From Teratosphaeria epicoccoides (taxonomy: Eukaryota; Ascomycota; Dothideomycetes; Mycosphaerellales; Teratosphaeriaceae): a DNA stretch of 64,000 nucleotides. Positions 1 through 10,666 of the stretch are shown here, one piece after another. Position numbers and translations under genes: made by a program. The notes below the pieces were generated by a model, which did not search any database, had not been told where the DNA came from, and worked only from the letters and a program-made list of their open reading frames with translations. The first letter of the stretch is position 1. Every line of letters begins with the position of its first letter. Location: assembly GCA_021401465.1 (NCBI GenBank), contig JADDMT010000078.1, forward strand, positions 62,001-126,000. The letters run 5' to 3'.

Positions 1-171
1 AATATGACAGTGACACGCGAAGAATCACAGTCACAGCACCACCGCTTCAGCCTGGGAACCGTGTTCTGCTCCCACCGCGGAACGGAGTTTGGCGATATAC
101 TGTTCAGCCCGATTCAGCTCAAGGACAGGTGACGACGACCTTCCATATATCCCCGCGTATATTACTAGACC

Positions 172-2067
172 ATGGCCACTCCCACACTTTCCCGTCAGAA
201 CACATTTCTCAATCTCCTTCGCGAGATCCCCACTGTAGACAAGATCAAACAAGAGCATACCATCACACTTGACGACAAGACCATCCCAACACAGACGACA
301 GTATCTCCGCGCAGAGGAGAAGCCGAGGAGGATGCTGAACGCAATGACAGCGAACCTGCCAGTGCCTCTACGACACCATCTTCGAAGACGCCTCTCACCA
401 GGCGCTTCACGAACAATTCTCTTACTCTCCAGCATACGCTTCGACAAGAGATTGTTAAGAGGAAATATGCGCGATATGGACGAGAACGGTATGAGGATGC
501 AAGCACCGAGCACGGTACCGACGCAACTTGGGCGCAGCAAGAGGGTGAGCCAGGACGGGCAACAGAGCGCAGCACAGTTCCAACCCAAGGCACATACCTG
601 CAAAGAGGCAAGGCGAGAGCAAAGACCGTCATAAATCGGAAGAGTAGGCTTGGCAGGGGGCAGGAGAAAGAGAACCGCGTCGTGGACATACTGTACGAAA
701 ACCAGCGCGGTTGGTTCTTGTTTGGTGTGCCTAGATATAGCTCAGCTTCACTGCTGCCTTGTGACCCAAAGCCATGGCAAAATTGCGACTTCAGAACCAG
801 TCCGATGGATATACGCAACGCCCAGGTGCCGAACCCAGGATGGGAATGGGAGTGGAAAAGCTGGTACGTGGATATGAGCAGAGATGTCGATGAAGAAGGA
901 TGGGAGTACAGCGCATTTTTTCGAGCGGGCTTCAACTGGCATGGCAGTCATCCTTGGGCACATTCGTGGGTGAGGCGACGAAGATGGCTTCGAGTAAGGA
1001 GACGAAAGCTTGAGAAGCATGTGACACAAGAAAAGAGCCACGAATTGACAGCAGATTACTTCACAATACATCCAAAGACGTTGAAGGTGCATTCGGGTGA
1101 GAACAGTCGAGCAACGAGTTTGCAGGCATTAACGCATGCGGCCATGGACGGGGAGGATGACCTACAACGGATGGACATTCGAGATATTGGTGATTTGGTA
1201 ATTGCGCTCCGAAAGTCTGCTCTAGACCGCGAGAAGTTGGTTGCAGTGCGCAAGTTTCTGGAAGGTGGCGGGGAGAATATCCATTACCTCCCGCCACGAA
1301 TTCCTGAGATTATGGACCTGCTGTTGTATCAAAGCTCAAGGCGACAGCTGCTGGCAGAGCTGCTTGCGCATCACAGGACCGCGTACGAGCATCGCAACAG
1401 TGTGGCTGGTGACGAACACCATGAGTCGGACGAAGAGAAGCGCGCGCATCATGCAGCCATACAACACGCTGCAGATCTTCACGATGCCGTGATAGCCGCT
1501 GAAGATCAAGTGCGACGACTCGAGTACTGGAGCGACATCAAAAGCATGGCCAGCAATGAAGAGATGATCCACAGTGAGCGCTTTCAGATTGGCGCTGGTG
1601 GTCACCCCCGCGACTCGTTTTGGTCAAAGCAGAGGGCCGAAGACAGTATGCACGAACTGCACAAGCATTCGGAACACCACTCAAAGTCCGATGACAGTAG
1701 CAGCCGGCGAGATAGTCAAAAGTTCCTTGACGCACGCACAACTGCGCCGAGCCAGAAGAGTAGCTACCAGATGCTTAGTAACAGTCCAGATCAGGGCGAA
1801 GATACTGAGGAACTGGATCGGTATACCACTGCGAATGAGTCCCTTTCCGACGGTGAGAGCGTCACCGGACCGGTGGGCAGGAACAGCAGTATCACTTCGC
1901 CGGCGCAGAAGGGCAAGGAGAAGGTGACGAAGTTGAGCTCACTGGATGGCATGATGGAGGAGGGTGATGAGCATCGTGATGGCGTCGAAGACTTGTACGG
2001 AAGCGGCATGAATATTGTCACGCCTAAGTCTGAGGAGGGCGATGTCGTTGAGCAGGAGAACCAGTAA
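172..2067 (+). CDS. Peroxin/dysferlin-domain protein (fungal Mug65/Spo73-like)
   Basis: A single uninterrupted frame of 631 residues starting at an ATG in good context (ccATGg). Residues about 170-280 hold a peroxin/dysferlin (TECPR/Pex-type) domain, with the spaced aromatic pattern of that fold: NQRGWFLFG, then NPGWEWEWKSWYVDM, then GWEYSAFF and HPWAHSWVRRRRW. The N-terminal 170 residues are Ser/Thr-rich and basic, and the C-terminal 200 residues are acidic and probably disordered. In yeasts this family includes meiosis/sporulation proteins (Mug65, Spo73) and membrane-associated peroxins. The domain is thought to act at membranes, but no transmembrane segment is obvious here, so localisation is open. 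The domain assignment is firm; the exact orthologue (Mug65-like rather than a Pex23/30-type peroxin, which would normally have membrane helices) is inferred from the missing helices and the domain-first layout. Confidence 0.8.
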   Translation: MATPTLSRQNTFLNLLREIPTVDKIKQEHTITLDDKTIPTQTTVSPRRGEAEEDAERNDSEPASASTTPSSKTPLTRRFTNNSLTLQHTLRQEIVKRKYARYGRERYEDASTEHGTDATWAQQEGEPGRATERSTVPTQGTYLQRGKARAKTVINRKSRLGRGQEKENRVVDILYENQRGWFLFGVPRYSSASLLPCDPKPWQNCDFRTSPMDIRNAQVPNPGWEWEWKSWYVDMSRDVDEEGWEYSAFFRAGFNWHGSHPWAHSWVRRRRWLRVRRRKLEKHVTQEKSHELTADYFTIHPKTLKVHSGENSRATSLQALTHAAMDGEDDLQRMDIRDIGDLVIALRKSALDREKLVAVRKFLEGGGENIHYLPPRIPEIMDLLLYQSSRRQLLAELLAHHRTAYEHRNSVAGDEHHESDEEKRAHHAAIQHAADLHDAVIAAEDQVRRLEYWSDIKSMASNEEMIHSERFQIGAGGHPRDSFWSKQRAEDSMHELHKHSEHHSKSDDSSSRRDSQKFLDARTTAPSQKSSYQMLSNSPDQGEDTEELDRYTTANESLSDGESVTGPVGRNSSITSPAQKGKEKVTKLSSLDGMMEEGDEHRDGVEDLYGSGMNIVTPKSEEGDVVEQENQ

Positions 2068-2340
2068 TTGGCTGTGGCCGTTGGGGAGGCCAGGAGCTGT
2101 CGTGCTCGCTCGCATTCTATTTGCATGTTTGCATGTGTCCTGCTTCGCTCTCAGCGACAGCGCATCTGCATTGGCATGATCTAATCGGAACACATTACGT
2201 TATCGCAGCATATATACTCCAGACGCAAAAAGGGGCGCATTTTTGCAGACTGCCCAATTGCTACCTAAGTCCCCTAGCTCTTTATTCCCCTGTGCATCAT
2301 GCTCTCGATCAATGTCACGTCCTAGCACTTGTGTTGCAGC

Positions 2341-2645
2341 GCCTGATATCCGTGCACAAGAGAGAGCCAATCAACAAGCGTCGATCTCTAGCATCTTTAG
2401 CATCCTCGAGACAGTTTGAGCACTAAGACCAGTCTTCAGAGTATGTCGGTCTTGCGTCAAACCGATCAAGACGTTCTGCTAGTAATATGTATTCCGCGCC
2501 CGAAACACGTCGGCAGTCCTCAAGTCTAATGCTAGCTGGCCTGATATTCTTGCACAAGAGAGAGCCAGCGTCGATCTCTAGCATCTTTAGCATCCTCGAG
2601 ACATTTACTAAGACCAGTCTTCAGTATGTCAGTCTTGCGCCAACC
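2341..2645. repeat. Imperfect direct duplication, about 110-120 bp unit
   Basis: Copy 1 covers about 2341-2460 and copy 2 about 2539-2645, a spacing of 198 bp. Both start with gcctgatat, carry tgcacaagagagagcc and a long identical core (tcgatctctagcatctttag plus catcctcgagaca), and end near gtatgtc-gtcttgcg. Copy 2 lacks short blocks present in copy 1 (9 bp after agagagcc and a few bp near the centre). It is a local duplication that has since drifted by point changes and small indels. No coding frame is shared by the two copies. Confidence 0.85.
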
Positions 2646-2702
2646 CGACTACGTCGGCAGTTAGTAACCCTGGGACCTGTTTTTCTCAGGGTCCGCCAAG
2701 AA

Positions 2703-2749
2703 GATGCCGGATTACTCCCGCCTTATCTGTGATTACAGACTCCGGCATC
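2703..2749. repeat. Inverted repeat with 9-bp perfect arms
   Basis: The arms gatgccgga (2703-2711) and tccggcatc (2741-2749) are perfect reverse complements around a 29-nt spacer. The left arm lies in a longer string (caagaagatgccg) that recurs near 24.1 kb. It could be a remnant of a small inverted-repeat element or a hairpin in a transcript; no function is evident. Confidence 0.6.
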
Positions 2750-3051
2750 CCCTGGGAACCGCCGTAGTAGTAGTGTCGCGGAGAACTGTATTGTTGCGGA
2801 ACATGCGCAATCATGAAGCTCAGATCCATGCGCATGGTGAACCTGGCGGCTTGGCACGTTTCAAAAGGGAGTGAGCTGCGTTGCAGTTGCATTCCAACTT
2901 ACATATACTCTCGAGCTTCCAGACAATCGCCTTTGCACCATTCACGCGATCCAACCACCTCAGCATCTCAGCATCTCAGCCATCTCCGCCCCAGAAACCT
3001 CAGGTCCAGCAAGCTTAGCAATTCCACCAAATCCATCCCGCAAATCCAAAC

Positions 3052-3411
3052 ATGCACATCCCGACCATCTTCGCCATCTCGACCATTTTGGCGTCCGCCT
3101 CGTACGTTCACCTCGCAATCCCTGTTCCAACATGCCACAAAGTCAGCTGAAGACTAATAATGTCTACCATTAGAGCCCAGTTCCCCTTGCAATGCGGCGG
3201 CAAGAATAGGGATGGTATCTATCAGCAGGCAGGCTCATACACGAGGGACTGGACAAATTACGCATGCGGGGTTGTTCAAGGCCAGTTGTCTGGGGACGGC
3301 AACCAAAGATGCTGCCGTGTCAATCCTGGTAAACAAATCGCTTTCTCCGATGCGTGCGTTAGTAGGTCCGCCAATCCGTACTTTGGAAAAACCGGCGATT
3401 GCCCAAAATGA
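3052..3411 (+). CDS. Small secreted cysteine-rich protein (candidate effector)
   Basis: Two exons, 3052-3101 and 3174-3411, joined over a 72-bp intron (GTACGT ... ACTAAT ... TTAG), encode 95 residues. The first exon gives a signal peptide (MHIPTIFAISTILASASA, probable cleavage after residue 18). The mature protein has six cysteines in a C...C...CC...C...C pattern typical of disulfide-stabilised fungal secreted proteins. Splicing restores one frame exactly, whereas without the intron the second exon starts at an unrelated ATG with no signal peptide. I do not recognise the family. Such proteins in plant-associated Dothideomycetes are often effectors, but nothing in the sequence proves that role here; a structural or antimicrobial peptide is an alternative. 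Confidence 0.7.
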
Positions 3412-5340
3412 TAAGTCGTGTACGATGATGGATGGCATCATGATCACTTGTATGTAACTAGTACTGGTGGACGTGATCTGCTTCCGTCATGTTTTGCTTA
3501 CTATCACTGGGAAAAGTCTCGTTAGTTATTAGGCTACGGAGGAATGCAGGTACAATCTCTCGAATGCAAATCATTACGCAAGACCCGTTGGGATTTCTGT
3601 CAGGTAGAGATGGGGGTTTGCATTCGCGGATACCTTGAGCTTCTGAAACTTTGAATCTTGGTCGGCCTTGAGCCATGGGAAGGTTAATGAGATGGTCGCA
3701 TAGACCTACTTTTGACATGATGGATAAAAGTGAGGGGTGCGTGGAAGCCGTGACGGTTGCGATCGGAGGGGATATATCAATGTCCGAGATTAAGGAAGCT
3801 CGTCATTCGTGCTGTATCCGGGCCCAGGCCGAAGCCTCGACGAGCGCTCCTTCCTACTTGGAAATCGGAATATCAGACCCACGACAGGCTGGCGTCGGTC
3901 GCCTTGATGTCTCCCAGGCGCAGACAACCAAGTCTGTAGTTTGGCTCGTCCAAAAGTTAGGAGTGTGTTGCTATTCCTATCTGTCGACCAACCACAAGAG
4001 GTGCAGCTGAAAACAAGACAAAAGGGTTAACAGAGCACAGTACCACGTGATGATATTTGTTGCGCCCGCCGAAGTGGGACTAGCGCGTTTCACATTCTGC
4101 AGCGAACTTGACTTCACTTCACGGGTCGTTCGATTCTCAGCATTTCGGCCAAGCATTGCAATTCAGGCGTATATTGGGTATTCCACGAACGTAATACATG
4201 CCAGCAGCTGAGGTCACATTGAAGCAGGCAATTTTAGGGTGGCGTGGTAGCCATTGAACGTGCTGTTGGCCGTGGACATCCATGGAGAGATCAATGCGAT
4301 CATGAACCTGTCGCGGTGATTGCAATGCTAAGAGATCGAGGCTTGGAAACTATGCTGGAGCATTGATGCGCGCGCGGCAGTAACATGCCGTTTGCGATCT
4401 GCGTTTTGCGACTTGTGACTTTGTGGCTGCCGAGTTGGGAAGGTATGAGATGGGCGTCGCGAACATTGACAATGGTGCCTGCAACGGCATATGAGCACGA
4501 GCCCAAGCGATGCTATTCGACAATTAATGATGCGACAGTGTCGCCAATTAGAGTTCCATGGCTGTCACCTGAGTACGGCCGCACGTCGCCACGGTGCTCA
4601 GCTCTTGCCTGCTGGACGATGGCTTGACACGGGGAACGTGATGATGATCTGCTGTGTTGTCGACGCGAGTCATTACGTGCTGACTTCAGCGTCCGCACGT
4701 CAAGATGGTCCGGGTGCATGATGGATATTGAGGCGCCCGAGGGATTGATCGACTTGACGGCTGCGCCACCTTCATGGTCCGGTATGTGAGCTCTGGCTGG
4801 AATTGAGATACGGATGGAGGATTATTAGATGTATGAGGATCCAGATGCTCTTCTGGTTGCCAATGCGTGGCTGTTGCCCCCGGTGCTGCGCGTTCAGGAG
4901 TCCACATGCAGCATCGGCCTGATCCACGTGAGCTTCTGGCCCTGCACGAGCTTGTTTGCTAGACTTCGATCACTGGTGTTCGCTGCCATCTGAAACACTT
5001 ACGGCTTTAGGGCCTTGGTCATCCGTCCGAGAATGGGCAACAAGCTGTTCACGCGTTCCCAATACTCGTGGGACAATCACTATTCCACTTGATTCCCAGC
5101 CACCTCAGACGATTGCCACGTCAGTCAATGGCGACAATAGGCCACGCGGGAGAATAGAAATGGATTGGATAAGTATCTCGCTCTTTTCGCTCTATCCGAC
5201 ACTTTCTTCCTTACCATAAACCTAACCAGATTCTTTTTTGACGACAAATTCTTTCCATCAACAAATTATTTATCATTCACAGCTGCTGGCAGCTACCATC
5301 TGACCAATCACCAGCCGGCAGGCCTCGCGAATTCACCAAC
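3412..5340. other. Gene-poor intergenic region, 1.9 kb
   Basis: Several open frames of 60-110 codons occur on both strands, but none resembles a known protein or shows consistent splice structure. The last 180 bp (about 5160-5340) are CT-rich on the + strand, as is usual for the promoter and leader of a highly transcribed fungal gene, and fit the start at 5341. Confidence 0.6.
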
Positions 5341-7145
5341 ATGGCCGGCACTAACGAGACCGCCCGCCGCTCTGAGCGTGAGAAGAAGGCTACCAAGCCT
5401 TTTGAGTATGTCAGCAAGTAAGTACAGCCATCATCCAGCAACCACTTTGACTGCTGATTGAGGCGATTGACTGCGTAAGAATTATCTCATCACGCTGTCA
5501 ATCAGCCGTCAACGCCTAATCTACCAGTCAGCTAGTGGACAGAACAGATTATTGTGATGCTTTCATCTTTAAGATACTGACTGACCTGTTCATCATCACT
5601 TCTAGGAAAGCTGACACCTGCATCACCGCCGCCAAGGGCAGTAAGAAGCGTACATACGATGCAGCAGACTATGCCGCTGCTCAAGACCTCCTCAATCTGT
5701 CCAAGGTCAACGACATGTCGCACCTAGAGCCGCGCAAGAAGCGCAAGGTCAAGCACGAGAGTCCTTTCGAAGCCGCCGAGGGCGTTGCTAGCCTTGCCGC
5801 CATCTCCTCTGGTAAGCCGGTCAAAAAGTCGACCAGGAAAGCCACCAAGACGCCCAAGGCTGCCACAGGCAACGACGATGATGGCGACGAGAACAACGCT
5901 AGCAACAACGACGACGACGAAGACAAGGCGATCGCCGAAGCTCTCGTGGTGTGTGAGGGCCACCCAACCGGCAGGGGCACCACGTCTGTCGAGCCGAGGG
6001 GCAATCATGCCCAAGTCGACATGCCATGGCATTGTGCCAATCGCGACTGCTCCACTGGCATGACCTACCTCATCCGTGACGAGGTTCCGGCCAAGGGTCT
6101 GACTAAAAAGGTCAAAGGCTACGGTCGCAAGACCATCTCCGACTATCTCGGTCGCAACAAGAAGGCGACCAAGTCTATCGATCCCGATGTCTGGCATATC
6201 TACTGCCGCAAATGCTACCAGCGTCTCTCTTACCAAGCCGAGAAGGCCGGCCACGTTGCTCAGTTCAAGTGGCACACGCGCAACCTCCGCATCCAGTTCG
6301 CTCGCCTCCAGATCTGGCGCCCAGAGGCCACCTTCCAGATCCAGCTTATCAAGGCCATGATCGACCGCGGCAACGAGTACCAGACCATTTTGCGCAAGAA
6401 CAAGGACAATGTCGCTGCCGCCATAGCTGAGTACACCTCCGCTGGCCACAAGGGCGCCGACAAGCGCAAGCAGAATGTCAAGGGCAAGCTGCGCAACCTA
6501 AAAGATGAGGAGGCATTCCCAGTCGCCGAGGTCGACAACTTCATCGCTGCCGTCTGTGGCACTGGCAAGAGTTACGACGATGTAGAGCGCGCTCTCCGGA
6601 CTATCGAAGACTGGTTCTTTGTCAACAAGACCATCACGCAGATGCCGCCTGTCGAGTTCTTGATCAGCACCATCGGCGATGGAGAGATCGAGACCGAGAC
6701 CGAAGCGAACTACCAGGCTTGGCTCGATCAGCTTGAGGACGACAGGCACTCGGCGAATGTGTTGGTGGAGGCTATGACCACGTCGGTCGTCCCGTCGATT
6801 GAGCCTCCGGCCATCCCGTTGACGGCGTATGTGCCACCGATCCCAGTGCCGCAGGCCCCGGCTTTCCCGATGACGGCCTATGTGCCGCCGGCTCCAGTGC
6901 AGCAGGCTGTTGCCGCGAATGCTACCGACGCAAGTGCTGCTCTCTCCTTTCAAATGACGGCGGGTGGGCCCACAACCCCAACTCAGCAGGCCGCTGCCGC
7001 GAATGCTGCTAGCTCAAGCACCGCTGCCACGGGCGCTGTCGTCGATGAAGACTATGATGACGACGAGCAGCAGTATGACGAAGAGGAGTATGATGAAGAA
7101 GAGTACGAAGAGGAGATCAAGCCCGGGAAGCGGCCGATCATCTGA
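5341..7145 (+). CDS. Conserved-type hypothetical nuclear protein with Cys pairs and acidic tail
   Basis: Exons 5341-5417 and 5606-7145 (188-bp intron, GTAAGT ... ACTGAC ... TAG) give 538 residues. The short first exon supplies the ATG and joins in frame at lysine 26. The N-terminal 75 residues are basic, with an NLS-like PRKKRKVKH. A low-complexity Asp/Asn/Lys linker follows, then a globular core that starts with a C-x4-C (CANRDC) and, about 50 residues on, a C-x2-C (CRKC). These four cysteines could bind one zinc ion. The C-terminus has Pro/Ala-rich repeats built on MTAYVPP/LTAYVPP and ends in a strongly acidic Asp/Glu/Tyr run. I do not recognise a characterised family; nuclear location and metal binding are inferences. 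The intron is longer than its neighbours', so a missed small exon is possible. Confidence 0.75.
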
Positions 7146-7571
7146 GCGATATTCTCGCTGGCTACGAGAGCTTGTACAGTGCGACGACATGCAAGCGACA
7201 TTCTTGATGCATTGGTATTTCTGACGGGTCTTACTGGCGTTCTTGATGGGTTTTGCACGACGATGCAAGGGACGACTACGGTGAAGTGCAGATCTCACAA
7301 TGCTGAGAGCACTGCATGATGCGCTGCTTCTAAGACTACTTGTCTACCTGATGCAGCAGCAGCGAGCTTTTGGAGTTCTTCGGTGGTTCTCTCGCGGTTG
7401 GGAAATGATACCCTGTATACTTAGCTGCTTCACTGTCATGCGTTCTGTAACAATACTTTTGGACGATCATCTTCTTCATTTTCCGGACTTCTACTCCAAG
7501 ATAATTCCTGAGCTGCTGCAGACACATTGACCGTTCTGCCTCGCGCCTGACACCGACATGCCCCTCACGAT
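7146..7571. other. Convergent intergenic region
   Basis: This 426-bp stretch holds the 3' ends of two convergent genes (the + strand hypothetical and - strand Cdt1). I see no further gene. Confidence 0.6.
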
Positions 7572-9062
7572 CTACGGCATTGCGTCCTCCACCCTCTCCC
7601 TCAGCGTCATCAAATCAACCTTCTGCGCGCGATTCACAACTACGCCCTTGACCGCCACGCTAACAATAATGCTCACAAAACCGGGCGTGACCTCTTTCGC
7701 CATCAAATCCAAGCACCTCTCCACCTCCTCCCTGCTGATCGGGTTCCGCAGACTCTGCTGCAATTGCTGGACCATGGCCCCCATACTGAGACTGCACCTC
7801 GTCTTGCCTCCCGTCAACATCTCGAGCACGCGCGCAATCTCTTCTACACGGTGCAGAGCGGCTTTGCGCTCGAGCTCCTGCTTCGTCGGTCCCGCTGGCA
7901 TTGAAGCCGTCACTGCTTGCTTGGCGAGGACGCGGTCGAGGAGGGATGTGCCGCGGTTCTGGACGGCTTGGGCGGTCTTCTGGGAAGTGGCAGTGTCAAG
8001 AGTTGTGGATTTCTTGGCTTCCGCGTGAGCAACTGCTCGACCGGCTTTAAGCTCCGCGAGACGCTGTTGGCCGCGCGCGAACATGGGCGCTGCTTTCTCG
8101 TCTGCTTCGTTGAGAGGAACAATTGCTAACGGGAGCTGATTGACGAAGTCTGCCCCAGAAATCACGCCGACCCGATTTCTCCACTTCTGCTCAACTGCGT
8201 CTTCGAAGCAGGCATTAAGACCGTCCTCGTCAACATAGCTCGCCCCGCGCTTTATCGCACGCCCACGTGGCTGGACCCTTGAGAGACGTATACCAGCTCT
8301 GCTGTAGTCCATCAGGTGGAAACCATCGTGTCCTCGATGACCAATTGCGAGAAGTCTTCGCAAATCCTCGACTGTTACAGAGCGCTTCTTCCAGACTTTC
8401 GTGATCTGTGGCAGGAGAGCGCCGACTTCAACAGGCGAAGAAGTACCATTATGCGCATAGTACAGAGACAATGCTGTCAGAAAGGCAGCATGCAACTGGC
8501 AAAGCTCTTGAACCTCGTCTGGAAGCGACACGTCTTGCGCGACCTTTTCAGCTTCTGGCGTCTCTGGTGGTGTGTCGTAGGCGATTTGTTGCCTGCCAAG
8601 AGCGAATGGGATGGCAGAAGAATCCAGCTTCAAGTTGTTGAATAAAGCCGCAGCGCCTTTGCTGGGCGTTTCCTTTGGCGAGGGAGGCAATGCTTGCCTA
8701 ACTCGTTTCGCACGCGGTGTGTCTGACTGCTCTTCTTTCCTGGCGACCTGCTTGAAAATGAGTTCATGCGGCTTCGACACGGCGTCGACCTCATGCTCGT
8801 CTTCTTCAGCCACGGAGTCAAGACTGCGCTTCCGCTTCTTTTCCGACTTTGCAGGCGTTGGCTTCGAAAGAGTGACAGCTGGCGACGTCGGCTCGCGCGT
8901 GTGGATGATCTTTCCTTTCTTTCCACTCGTCTTCACTTCAGCATCTTTCTTTTCGACAGACGCGAAGGTCTTGATATTCCGTTGTGTACTGGCCCTTGTG
9001 GTTTGTTTTCTCGGCTGTTCTTCCTCGGCAACAGCATGCTTGCGCTTCCTGGAGATGGCCAT
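7572..9062 (-). CDS. cdt1: DNA replication licensing factor Cdt1
   Basis: A single exon of 496 residues. Cdt1 acts in the nucleus with ORC and Cdc6 to load the MCM2-7 helicase at origins. The N-terminal 120 residues are Lys/Arg-rich and disordered with several S/T-P sites, as in other Cdt1 proteins. A central winged-helix segment (about residues 178-255) contains the LLPQITKVWKKRSVTVEDLR-type helix characteristic of the geminin/MCM-binding region. The C-terminal winged helix (about 345-480) includes SLLDRVLAKQ and a VERCLDLMAKE...GFVSI stretch that matches the Cdt1 C-terminal MCM-binding domain. The length is in the fungal range. No canonical N-terminal PIP box is evident, so PCNA-coupled degradation as in fission yeast is not supported by what I see. 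The assignment rests on the pattern of both winged helices. Confidence 0.8.
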   Translation of the reverse strand: MAISRKRKHAVAEEEQPRKQTTRASTQRNIKTFASVEKKDAEVKTSGKKGKIIHTREPTSPAVTLSKPTPAKSEKKRKRSLDSVAEEDEHEVDAVSKPHELIFKQVARKEEQSDTPRAKRVRQALPPSPKETPSKGAAALFNNLKLDSSAIPFALGRQQIAYDTPPETPEAEKVAQDVSLPDEVQELCQLHAAFLTALSLYYAHNGTSSPVEVGALLPQITKVWKKRSVTVEDLRRLLAIGHRGHDGFHLMDYSRAGIRLSRVQPRGRAIKRGASYVDEDGLNACFEDAVEQKWRNRVGVISGADFVNQLPLAIVPLNEADEKAAPMFARGQQRLAELKAGRAVAHAEAKKSTTLDTATSQKTAQAVQNRGTSLLDRVLAKQAVTASMPAGPTKQELERKAALHRVEEIARVLEMLTGGKTRCSLSMGAMVQQLQQSLRNPISREEVERCLDLMAKEVTPGFVSIIVSVAVKGVVVNRAQKVDLMTLRERVEDAMP

Positions 9063-10666
9063 TGTGATGCGTGTTGTATGTATATGTATGTGAGATGCGA
9101 TGTTTGAGATGTATGGAAGAGAAAATATGTGACTCCGAGTATGCGATGGTGGATGTTTGAAGGACGCGAGGCTGGGACAAAGAGACGCGACTACAAACGC
9201 GCTTGAGCTGTAAGCTGTTCGGGACCTCCCGCTTCGCGTACACGGTACAACCTGCTGCTGGCGTCAGGAAACACGCAGATGTAGTGGTAACAGTGGAGGG
9301 ACGGTATGACGCCAATAAGGCCCTGGGGGAGCCATTGTGGATGATCTGATGTATTTGGTACCATTTGCGCCCGAGATGCCTTTTGAGTGGACTGCAGTCC
9401 GGAGCACTTGCTAGCTGACAACCCCACCACTGCGAAGCCATACGACCACCCTCTGCTCCGCCGTCCCGTGCCAAGTCTTGTTATCATTCAATCCACGCAT
9501 CGCCTCGACAACAGGCCTACGCTCGCTGCCCCGTACTCGAATCCTGCCGCCTCTGGAACATTGCTCAAACGCTGTATCAAGACTTCGCCGTGTCCATGCT
9601 ATTGGATGACCGCGTTGTGAAGCTCCTCGTCAGCTATCGTGACGTAGGCCGCGAGATTGATCATCCATGAGAATCCCAGAGGCAAAGATATAAGCACAAC
9701 CTTTCCTATTCGGCAGCCACAGACGCAGAATTTTGATCCAACTGACAAGCCTGGAAGCGAGTAGCACGAGAAGGCGAGAAGGGGTCTTCGGCCGTGGAAT
9801 GCCGTATCAAACGATGTGACCGTCGTGGTTGACGTCAACCAAAACTCATTGCAGGCCCATCATAGTTTGTGCGATTCATTGCACATGAGTCGACAAGCCC
9901 TTGTCATTTGATTGTGATAGCGAATGTCTTCGAGCCACATGAGGTCGAGGTGGGTGCTCAAGACCCTTTGTTAGATGTCGTCGCGGAGTCCTGGAACAGA
10001 ACGACACTCCGTCTGCAGGAGGATCTGGAGGCTCAGACGGGGTGTGTAGAAGTGCAAGCCTCTGCAGAGCGTAGATGCTAGTGGATGAATGCCAGTTGTA
10101 GGGATCACGTTGGAGCTGGTAGACCAAGTTCGCAGCCGAGCTGGACCAACCCTGCAGGATCAAGCCGAGTGTCTTGTCGCCACGAGAGCGCAACCCATGA
10201 AGACACCATTTGGGAGACCGAGCATTGCTGAGCAAATCCATGTTGCTGATGAATCCGTAGAAGGCTGCGACTCACTCTTAGCTGTAAAGAGGGGATGTGT
10301 GGAGCAGAATAGGTCCGCAGTCTAGAGTGCGTGGCGTGGACCCACACGGATATGCAGAGCTGACTTTGTTCGTGCTGAACGAGGGAGCCCATATGACTGA
10401 GCCCAAACGTTTTCCGCTCAAAAGCTCGGGCACAGCTACTCCATACAGCCAGTCCGTTCCAGGATGCTATGGGGCTCGCCATGCAAATCCAGAGGCAACG
10501 TTGCTGTGCGCCCTGTCAAAGATCACTCCAGTAGCGAAGCTGGCATTTCGAACGTCTTATGCACATGTCCTTTAAGTGTATCGTTCTCCTCGGGCTTATC
10601 ACCTGAGCCAGCAGAGCCAGTAGGGTTCTTCATTTCCGTCGGGCTCGTTTCAATCTCGATCGTGAC
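9063..10666. other. Intergenic region, 1.6 kb
   Basis: The segment next to 9063 is the Cdt1 promoter. Open frames of 60-180 codons overlap on both strands, but none carries recognisable domains or a signal peptide. I see no RNA gene or clear repeat. Confidence 0.5.

Larger units (their letters stand above)
2068..3051. other. Intergenic region with a local duplication and hairpin
   Basis: This 984-bp gap separates the dysferlin-domain gene from a small secreted protein gene on the same strand. It contains a direct duplication (2341-2645) and an inverted repeat (2703-2749), both listed separately. The last 100 bp before 3052 are C-rich and probably the 5' leader of the secreted protein gene. 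I see no other gene in it. Confidence 0.7.

Noticed and set aside
5724..6449. A 241-codon minus-strand frame
   Set aside because: It lies entirely antisense to the + strand hypothetical gene, whose cysteine pairs, basic segment and acidic tail are coherent.
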